Positions 24,179-30,615 of a DNA stretch of 37,225 nucleotides are shown piece by piece. The position numbers and the translations under genes were made by a program. The stretch is taken from assembly GCA_036508635.1 (NCBI GenBank), contig DATCGY010000052.1:1-37225 (forward strand). The letters are read 5' to 3'. The stretch is from FEN-727 sp036508635 (GTDB lineage: Bacteria; Actinomycetota; Geothermincolia; Fen-727; Anoxymicrobiaceae). Numbering within the stretch: the stretch's first letter is position 1; every line of letters starts with the position of its first letter. The notes under the pieces were generated by a model. It was not told where the DNA came from and did no database searches. It worked only from the letters and a program-made list of their open reading frames with translations.

Positions 24179-24988
24179 GTGTTGAAAAAGCTGCTGGTCC
24201 CGCTCGTAATCGTCTTGCTGGTGGTTCCGCTCGCGATCTTCGCGGTTGGATGCTCCAGCCCGAGCGCCGAACAGATCGCCAAAGACAGCATGCGTGCCTC
24301 GGAGAAAATAGACACTCTGCACTTCGTCATTTCCTCCAGCACTCAGTTGCCGCGTGCTCCTATCCAGAACGGCAAGGTGGGCAAACAGAAGTACACCAGC
24401 GACTCTAAGGGCGACGTCGATCAGAAGACGGGCAACCTCCAGGTTACTCTCGACCTGACGGCTGGCGTGCCGGTCACCGCGCTGCAGGTCGAGAAAAAGC
24501 TGTACGTCCAACTGGCGGGAACGTGGTACGAGATGCCGCAGTCGTTTCAGCTTCCGACGCCCGTGACGCAGACGCTTTCGATCTCCCAGTACATCAAGTA
24601 CTTCAAGACGCTCACCAAGCTCGGAGATATGAGTATAGACGGTGAGGGATGCTACCATCTACAGGCCGTGCCTGATATGAAACAGCTGGTCAAGCTGCCC
24701 GGCATCACCGACCTTCTCAAAGACCCCACGACTGGCAAGCAGATCCGGACTGTCGATGAGCTTACCGACCTGAAAGCCGTGTTCGATTTCTACATCAGGA
24801 AGAAAGACAGCTATATGAAGAGATCAAGCGCCATGCTCGAGGTGCGCGCCTCAGAAGACCTGATAAAGCTCGGCTATGCCGAGGCGGGTGACCGGGTCAA
24901 AAGCCAGCAGCAGACCACCCTGAGCAAATACAACGAAAAGCTCAACCTCGAGCCTCCCGCCAACGTCAAACCCTGGCCCGCCCAGTAG
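24179..24988 (+). CDS. Putative lipoprotein of the LppX/LprAFG type
   Basis: 269 residues. The N-terminus is a lipoprotein signal: KK, then a hydrophobic stretch, then AVGC with Cys25 as the lipid-modified residue. The mature part has the pattern of LppX/LprG-like proteins: a helix with short polar repeats (AEQIAKDSMRASEKIDTLHFVI), then beta strands typical of a half-barrel that can hold a lipid (GNLQVTLDLTAGVPVTALQVEKKLYVQLAGTWYEMP). In mycobacteria such proteins carry lipids across the cell wall; here the role is inferred. GTG at 24179 follows GGAGGT (24165-24170) at 8 bases. It converges on the acyl-CoA dehydrogenase with only 4 bases between stops. Confidence 0.75.
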   Translation: MLKKLLVPLVIVLLVVPLAIFAVGCSSPSAEQIAKDSMRASEKIDTLHFVISSSTQLPRAPIQNGKVGKQKYTSDSKGDVDQKTGNLQVTLDLTAGVPVTALQVEKKLYVQLAGTWYEMPQSFQLPTPVTQTLSISQYIKYFKTLTKLGDMSIDGEGCYHLQAVPDMKQLVKLPGITDLLKDPTTGKQIRTVDELTDLKAVFDFYIRKKDSYMKRSSAMLEVRASEDLIKLGYAEAGDRVKSQQQTTLSKYNEKLNLEPPANVKPWPAQ

Positions 24989-24992
24989 AACG

Positions 24993-26231
24993 TCACTCGT
25001 AGATTTTTTCTTCGTCGTTGTAGGCTTCGAGGGCGTCGAATTCAACATCACGGCCAGCGGCTTTGCCGTCGGCCATCTCTTTGTATAACTCGTGCTGGAT
25101 GATGAGGTTCATAATCTCGTTTGTGCCGGTCCATATCATGATGAGCCTGCAGTCGCGCAGCATCCGCTCGATGGGGTAGACGTTTGTGTAGGCTATGCCG
25201 CCCATTGCCTGCATGCAGTGGTTGATGACGGCCCAGGAAGCTTCGGTTGCGAACTTCTTGGATTCGGAGACCATTCTCCGCAACCTGCCGGCGGACACCT
25301 TTCCGCTGTCGATAGCGCTGGCCGTGGCGAATACGAGCGCCCGGGCCGCGTCGAGTTGCGTGATAGACTCCGAGACCTTGAAAGACACCGCCTGGAAGTT
25401 CTTTATCGGGACGCCGAACGCCTTTCGCCTGGTCGTATAGCGCATGGCGATCTCTATCGCCGCCCGGGCCGCCCCTAGGGCACCCGCGGCCGAGGTGAGA
25501 CGCTCGGGAATCATCATGCGATAGAATATCCTGCCGCCCTGGTTCAGACCCCCCACGAGGTTCTCCACGGGTACGCGGGTGTCGCGGAACAAAACGCGAC
25601 CGGTGCCTCCGCCGCGTGCCCCCATGAGCCCGTAGACGTGCTTGACCTCGACGTCGTCGTCGCGATCCACAAGGAAGCAGGAGATGCTGTCGCGCGGCTC
25701 CGCATCGGGGTCGGTCTTTGCGTAGGCCATGAAATAGTCGGCGCCCTCGGCGCCCACTATGAAACGCTTCTGCCCGTGCAACACATAGAAATCCCCGTCT
25801 CGCTTCGCGATAGTGGTGGCGCCGAAGAAGTCGGAGCCGCCACGTGGCTCGGTGAGAGCCTCGGAGCAGAAGAGCTTGCCCTCGCAGGTGGGCTTAAGGT
25901 ACTTCTTTTTCTGTTCCTCGGTGCCGAATTCGTTCGTGCACTCGCCGACGATCGAGACGAGCGAGTAAAGGCAAGCCGGGGGGATCCCGAGTGTAGCCAT
26001 CTCGCCGATGGCTACGCACTCCTCGAGCCACCCGAGGCCGCGACCGCCGTACTCTTTCGGGAACCGCAGGCCCAGCAGGCCGCGTTCGGCGGCACCGAGG
26101 AGTATCTCCTTCGGGTACTGTATCTTTTCGGCGTCCATGTCGAGCAGGTACTGGCGGTCGATCGAACGCGTGAAGTCGCGGATTTCTTCCTGGAGGGCGA
26201 GTTGCTCATCGGTCATCATAAAATCAAACAT
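24993..26231 (-). CDS. Acyl-CoA dehydrogenase
   Basis: FAD enzyme that makes trans-2-enoyl-CoA and passes electrons to ETF. The 412 residues hold the N-terminal helical domain, the middle beta domain with CSEALTEPRGGSDFFGATT, and the C-terminal domain with QAMGGIAYTNVYPIERMLRDCRL. At the usual catalytic place (YEGT in medium-chain enzymes) this protein has IWTGT, so Thr368 replaces the glutamate. Glu243 in IPERLTSAAG aligns with the alternative catalytic glutamate of isovaleryl- and long-chain acyl-CoA dehydrogenases, which suggests a branched or long substrate. ATG at 26229-26231 has GGGAGG on the - strand 7 bases upstream. No ETF or thiolase gene is in the window. Confidence 0.92.
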   Translation of the reverse strand: MFDFMMTDEQLALQEEIRDFTRSIDRQYLLDMDAEKIQYPKEILLGAAERGLLGLRFPKEYGGRGLGWLEECVAIGEMATLGIPPACLYSLVSIVGECTNEFGTEEQKKKYLKPTCEGKLFCSEALTEPRGGSDFFGATTIAKRDGDFYVLHGQKRFIVGAEGADYFMAYAKTDPDAEPRDSISCFLVDRDDDVEVKHVYGLMGARGGGTGRVLFRDTRVPVENLVGGLNQGGRIFYRMMIPERLTSAAGALGAARAAIEIAMRYTTRRKAFGVPIKNFQAVSFKVSESITQLDAARALVFATASAIDSGKVSAGRLRRMVSESKKFATEASWAVINHCMQAMGGIAYTNVYPIERMLRDCRLIMIWTGTNEIMNLIIQHELYKEMADGKAAGRDVEFDALEAYNDEEKIYE

Positions 26232-26356
26232 CGATTGCCTCCCTTTTCCCCAGCCCCAGTGGCTTGATGTCCATGTGGAATTGCTGTTCTATGCTCCAGA
26301 CCCGATTCGGCTCCCATCTATTATAGAATAGGCGGAAAACGAAAGGCACGGTATCA

Positions 26357-27406
26357 GTGGCCCAGAAGAAAAAGAAGAAACCGGCGGGCGCTCGTAAGTC
26401 CACATACGCAAAGGGCAAGAAGATCGAGCCCCCTAAAACCGCTCCAGCCAGGCGCCCCACCGCTACCACCAGGCCAACTCAAGGCGCGGCTAAGCAGTCC
26501 GCAAAGGGCGACCAGAAGCAGGTCGAGTCGTGGAACCTCGTGAGAAAGGGTACCCTCGAGGCCAAGGTGATGTTGGCCTTGCTGGCGATTATCGCCGTCG
26601 TGGCGCTGGCACGCTTCCCGCTGACCCAGGCCGAGGGCAACGTCCAGTACAAAGCCCAGGTGGTCGAGTACAAAAAGCAGGTTGCGGCTTTCGAGAAGAA
26701 GTACCCGACAGCGGCTGAGCAGAAAAAGCACTCCAAGGACAAGCCAGCGGCGCCAAAGGCTCCCACCACCAGCGTTATCGTCATAAGCGTGCTGTTCGGT
26801 GCGATACAGTCGGCCATTTTCGCGTTTCTCGGCCTCAACATATTGAGGAGGACGGACCTCCGCACGCCTGTCCTCGACAAATCGCTCGGAGGGGAGGGCA
26901 TCAGGAGCCCTGACCTGCTGCCTTTCGCCACGTGGTCGATTCCCGCGGGAGTCCTGATCATCGCTCCCCTGTATCTGAACGCGCGGATCAGCTCGATCCT
27001 CATAAACAACGTTGTGAAGACGAACGGGACCATCAACACCAGGTACCCGCTCTACAAGGAGATGCTTGGCTCGTTTAACGACGGGATGTTCTTTTTCGTC
27101 CTTTTTGTGCTGGTAGCCGTGCCGGTGCTCGTCTGGGTTTTCACACGATACAACGACCGCACTCGCGTCGAGCCGCACTGGGGAGGCATCCTCGGGGCCG
27201 CCCTGCTCGCGTTTGGATTCATATGGCTCAATGTCGGGAGCTCCGTTCATTCAGCCGCCCAGCATGCGGCCTACTCTCTCGGACTCGCGCTGCCCGTCGT
27301 CATCATGGGTTACGTTTTTTGGAAGAAGGGGTTAGAATACTCGATGCTCGCCGCTTTGATAGGCTTTGGCTTTTATCCTTTGATCGCGAGTTTCGTCGTA
27401 AAATAA
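26357..27406 (+). CDS. Lys-rich polytopic membrane protein of unknown function
   Basis: 349 residues. The first 65 are basic and low in complexity (MAQKKKKKPAG onward), probably cytoplasmic and disordered. Hydrophobic segments follow at about 71-88, 139-161, 195-210, 245-265, 275-295, 305-325 and 330-348. A charged helix (about 96-126) separates the first and second. The topology is like YIP1- or DUF-type integral proteins, but no family is recognised. The GTG at 26357 is preceded only by a weak AAAGG. A TAGAAT box (26324-26329) could be its -10. A GGGGTCAG repeat follows its stop. Confidence 0.7.
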   Translation: MAQKKKKKPAGARKSTYAKGKKIEPPKTAPARRPTATTRPTQGAAKQSAKGDQKQVESWNLVRKGTLEAKVMLALLAIIAVVALARFPLTQAEGNVQYKAQVVEYKKQVAAFEKKYPTAAEQKKHSKDKPAAPKAPTTSVIVISVLFGAIQSAIFAFLGLNILRRTDLRTPVLDKSLGGEGIRSPDLLPFATWSIPAGVLIIAPLYLNARISSILINNVVKTNGTINTRYPLYKEMLGSFNDGMFFFVLFVLVAVPVLVWVFTRYNDRTRVEPHWGGILGAALLAFGFIWLNVGSSVHSAAQHAAYSLGLALPVVIMGYVFWKKGLEYSMLAALIGFGFYPLIASFVVK

Positions 27407-27433
27407 GCACCGTACGATAACAGCGCAACACCT

Positions 27434-27445
27434 GGGGTCAGACCC
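27434..27445. repeat. Short GGGGTCAG-type palindrome between genes
   Basis: GGGTC-A-GACCC (27435-27445), preceded by a further G, resembles the ends of the element at 33340-33428 and the palindrome at 20786-20803. It lies 28 bases after the membrane protein stop and 35 bases before glyQ. TTTT follows at 27447-27450, so it could be a weak terminator. Confidence 0.45.
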
Positions 27446-27480
27446 GTTTTCGCGCTTTGATTGTGACTGGAGTCTTGTAG

Positions 27481-28359
27481 ATGGCGCTGACGATGCAGCA
27501 GGTGATACTCACGCTGGAGGGGTACTGGGCCGAGCGAGGCTACCTGCTTGCCCAGCCTTACGACCTCGAGGTCGGAGCGGGCACTTTTCATCCGGCCACG
27601 TTGCTGCGGTGCCTGGGCCCTGAGCCGTGGCGCGTCGCGTACGTCCAGCCCAGCAGGAGGCCGACGGACGGACGCTACGGCGAGAACCCGAACAGGGTCG
27701 GCAAGCACAACCAGTACCAGGTCATATCAAAACCGTCGCCTCCGGACATAATCGACCTCTACCTCCAGAGCCTCTACGCCCTGGGCATAGCCCCAGAGGA
27801 GCACGATATCCGTTTCGTCGAGGACGACTGGGAGTCGCCGACACTGGGGGCCTGGGGCCTGGGCTGGGAGGTCTGGCTCGATGGCATGGAGATAACGCAG
27901 TTCACCTATTTCCAGCAGGTCGGGGGCTTCGATTGCCGCCCCGTCTCCGCCGAGATAACGTACGGACTCGAGCGTATCTCGATGTACGTCCAGAATATCG
28001 ACAATATCTTTGACATCGCCTGGAGCGACGATGTCACCTACGGCGAGCTGTTCCGGCAGGCCGAGGTGGAGTGGTCGCGCTATGCGTTCGAGGAAGCCGA
28101 TACCGCGCTCCTGTACAGGATATTCTCCGATTTCGAGGCGGAGGCGGGAGCATTGATCGCAAAGGGGCTCCTGCACCCGGCATACGACGCGTGCCTTAAG
28201 TGCTCGCACGTGTTCAACCTGCTCGACGCGCGCGGCGCGATTAGCGTGACCGAGCGCACCGGGTTCATCGCCAGGGTGCGCGCGCTCGCACGCGCATGCG
28301 CGCAACAGTTCCTGAGGTGGCGAGAAGAAGAAGGCTACCCTCTGTTGAAGGGTGCTTAA
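27481..28359 (+). CDS. glyQ: Glycyl-tRNA synthetase alpha subunit
   Basis: Catalytic subunit of the heterotetrameric class II GlyRS. The 292 residues include the family start (TMQQVILTLEGYWAERGYLLAQPYDLEVGAGT), the class II motif 2 region WRVAYVQPSRRPTDGRYGENPNR and HNQYQVISKPSPP. ATG at 27481 follows TGGAG (27468-27472). The stop precedes glyS by about 95 bases if glyS begins at 28454. Two-subunit GlyRS is unlike the single-chain enzyme of most well-studied actinobacteria. Confidence 0.97.
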   Translation: MALTMQQVILTLEGYWAERGYLLAQPYDLEVGAGTFHPATLLRCLGPEPWRVAYVQPSRRPTDGRYGENPNRVGKHNQYQVISKPSPPDIIDLYLQSLYALGIAPEEHDIRFVEDDWESPTLGAWGLGWEVWLDGMEITQFTYFQQVGGFDCRPVSAEITYGLERISMYVQNIDNIFDIAWSDDVTYGELFRQAEVEWSRYAFEEADTALLYRIFSDFEAEAGALIAKGLLHPAYDACLKCSHVFNLLDARGAISVTERTGFIARVRALARACAQQFLRWREEEGYPLLKGA

Positions 28360-28453
28360 AGCCGCAAAGCTCGGCAGCCCGCGTGCGACCGCCCGAGGAC
28401 AGAGCAAGACGGTTATCGGCTCCACTAAGGAGCTGGACAACAAAGAGAAAGCA

Positions 28454-30532
28454 ATGGCTGAACTACTTTTGGAGATAGGGACCGAAGAGCTGCCCGCCTC
28501 GGCCGCATACGACGCCATCGGGCAGATCGAACGCCTTGTCCCCGAGCTATTCGATAGAGAGCGCCTCGTCTTCGAGGAGTCCTACGTGCTGGCGAGCCCC
28601 CGCAGGCTGTCCGTCAGCATCCGGGGCCTCAACGAGCTTACTGAGCCCAAGGTCACAAACCGCAAAGGTCCGCCTCTCTCCGCGGCGCGTAACGAGGACG
28701 GCACCTGGTCAAAAGCCGCGCTCGGGTTCGCTCGCTCCCAGGGTGTAGGCGAGGAAGACCTCCTGGTGCGGGACACCGACAGGGGGAGCTACGTCTTCGT
28801 GGTCACTGAGGAGTCCGGCAAGCCGGCAGCGGAGGCTTTGCCGGCTGTGCTCCACGAGATCGTCTCGTCGCTGCGGTTCAAGAAATCCATGCGGTGGGGC
28901 AGCGGCGAGGAGCGCTTCAGCCGCCCGGTGCGCTGGCTGGTGGCCCTGTTCGACGGGCATGTAATCGATTTTGGGTTCGGCGAGCTGATGTCCTCGGACG
29001 TCACTTACGGACACCGCTATCTCTCCGAAGGCGCCATCGGGATAAAGCGCCCCCACGAGTACGAGCACCTCTTGCGAGAAGCCTTCGTGATGGTCGACCA
29101 CGAGGCGAGACTTGAGCAGATCGTCCGCACGGCAGAGTTGGTGTGCGGCGAAGCTGATGCAATTCCCATGCTCGATGACGACGTACTCGAAGAGGTCGTG
29201 ATGCTTGTCGAGTGGCCCGGAATCGTGCTAGGCAAGTTCGACGAGCGTTTCCTCAAGCTGCCGCGCGAGGTACTCGTCCACGCCATGCAGGCGCACCAGC
29301 GGTATTTCCCTGTCGAAGACAGGTCGGGCGCCCTCAAGGCCGGCTTCCTCGCGGTGCACAACGGCGACCCGGTGAGCGAAGACATAATCCGCCGCGGGCA
29401 CGAGAGGGTCCTCGCCGCGCGTCTCGCGGACGCGGAGTTCTTTTTCGAGGAGGACCTCAAGCGCCCCCTGGCTGACAGGATGGCTGACCTCGAGCACGTC
29501 GTCTACCAGTCCGAGCTAGGCAGCATGGCCGAGAAATCGGCAAGGCTCGCGCTACTGGTGCAGAAGACAGCGCTCGACATCGAACAGGACGAAGGCCTCG
29601 TGGAGCGCGCTCGCCGCGCCGCGTTGCTGTCGAAATGCGACCTAGTGACTCACATGGTCATTGAGTTCCCCGCGTTGCAGGGGACGGTGGGCTCGATATA
29701 TGCGAGTTTGACCGGTGAGGACGAAAAAGTCGCCGAGGCGATAGGCGAGCTGTACCTGCCACGCAGGCTGGGCGATTCTCTTCCCGAGACGACCGAAGGG
29801 GCACTGCTCGCCCTGGCGGAGAAGGCCGACAACCTGGCGGCATCGTTCGGGCTCGGGCACGTCCCCACGGGCTCTGAAGACCCTTACGCCCTGCGCCGGC
29901 AGGCCCTGGGCATGCTGATGATAATAATCGATCGCGGCCTCGACCTCTCGGTGAGCAAGATGGTCCGTGTATCGGCGGCTGAACTTGAGGCGGAGGCCCA
30001 CGGCTTCTCGTGGACCCCGGAGGCCGAAAAAGCCTTATCGGACTTCTTTGTGGCCAGAGAACGGGTCTTTTTCACCGAGGACGGCTATCGCTACGACCTG
30101 GTCGACGCGGTCCTGGCAGTCGACTGGGATGTCCCGCTCTCGGCGCAAAGGCGCCTGGACGCCCTCATCGAAGCCCGCGAATCGGGGCTCCTCGCAAAGC
30201 TCTACACGGCCTTCGAGCGTTGCCATAACCTCTCGAAGGGGCAGGATACCGGCGGCGTGGACGAGACTCTGTTCACCGAGGAAGTGGAGCTTGAGGTGTT
30301 CTCCGCGCTCGTCGCTGCAGAGGAAGCCGCTGCCGCGGCTCTGGAGATGCTGGACTTCAAGGGAGCGGCCGCCTCGATCGAGCCGCTTTGCGAGCCCGTT
30401 GACAGGCTTTTTAACGACGTATTGATAATGGCCGAGGACCAGGTGGTCCGCGGCAACAGGCTGTCGCTCCTGGCGCGCATCGACGCCCTGTTCAACAGGG
30501 TCGCGGATTTCTCCAGGCTTACCTGGGACTAG
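28454..30532 (+). CDS. glyS: Glycyl-tRNA synthetase beta subunit
   Basis: tRNA-binding subunit paired with GlyQ. The N-terminus MAELLLEIGTEELPASAAYDAI is the family standard. An internal HD-like domain and a C-terminal DALR anticodon-binding domain follow (DRLFNDVLIMAEDQVVRGNRLSLL near the end). From ATG 28454 it has 692 residues, close to E. coli GlyS. An upstream GTG at 28352 in the same frame would overlap glyQ and add 34 residues unlike the family, so it is not preferred. The site before 28454 is weak (AAAGAGAAAG). Confidence 0.96.
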   Translation: MAELLLEIGTEELPASAAYDAIGQIERLVPELFDRERLVFEESYVLASPRRLSVSIRGLNELTEPKVTNRKGPPLSAARNEDGTWSKAALGFARSQGVGEEDLLVRDTDRGSYVFVVTEESGKPAAEALPAVLHEIVSSLRFKKSMRWGSGEERFSRPVRWLVALFDGHVIDFGFGELMSSDVTYGHRYLSEGAIGIKRPHEYEHLLREAFVMVDHEARLEQIVRTAELVCGEADAIPMLDDDVLEEVVMLVEWPGIVLGKFDERFLKLPREVLVHAMQAHQRYFPVEDRSGALKAGFLAVHNGDPVSEDIIRRGHERVLAARLADAEFFFEEDLKRPLADRMADLEHVVYQSELGSMAEKSARLALLVQKTALDIEQDEGLVERARRAALLSKCDLVTHMVIEFPALQGTVGSIYASLTGEDEKVAEAIGELYLPRRLGDSLPETTEGALLALAEKADNLAASFGLGHVPTGSEDPYALRRQALGMLMIIIDRGLDLSVSKMVRVSAAELEAEAHGFSWTPEAEKALSDFFVARERVFFTEDGYRYDLVDAVLAVDWDVPLSAQRRLDALIEARESGLLAKLYTAFERCHNLSKGQDTGGVDETLFTEEVELEVFSALVAAEEAAAAALEMLDFKGAAASIEPLCEPVDRLFNDVLIMAEDQVVRGNRLSLLARIDALFNRVADFSRLTWD

Positions 30533-30555
30533 CGCGCCGGTCGCGCAATATTTTT

Positions 30556-30571
30556 GCCAGGTTTACCTGGC
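30556..30571. repeat. Perfect 7-bp inverted repeat between glyS and ppdK
   Basis: GCCAGGT-TT-ACCTGGC, preceded by a T-run but not followed by one, so it is not a forward terminator. It may be an operator or RNA hairpin in the ppdK leader. Confidence 0.45.
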
Positions 30572-30615
30572 GATGGATAGCGGCTATCAAGGAATGGCAC
30601 AAGGAGGGAATAATC

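Noticed and set aside
28352..28453. Extended glyS start at GTG 28352
   Set aside because: It would add 34 residues not found in GlyS and overlap glyQ; the ATG at 28454 gives the standard N-terminus.
30556..30571. GCCAGGT-TT-ACCTGGC as a terminator after glyS
   Set aside because: The T-run lies before the stem, not after it, and a run of A on the other strand does not help either direction.
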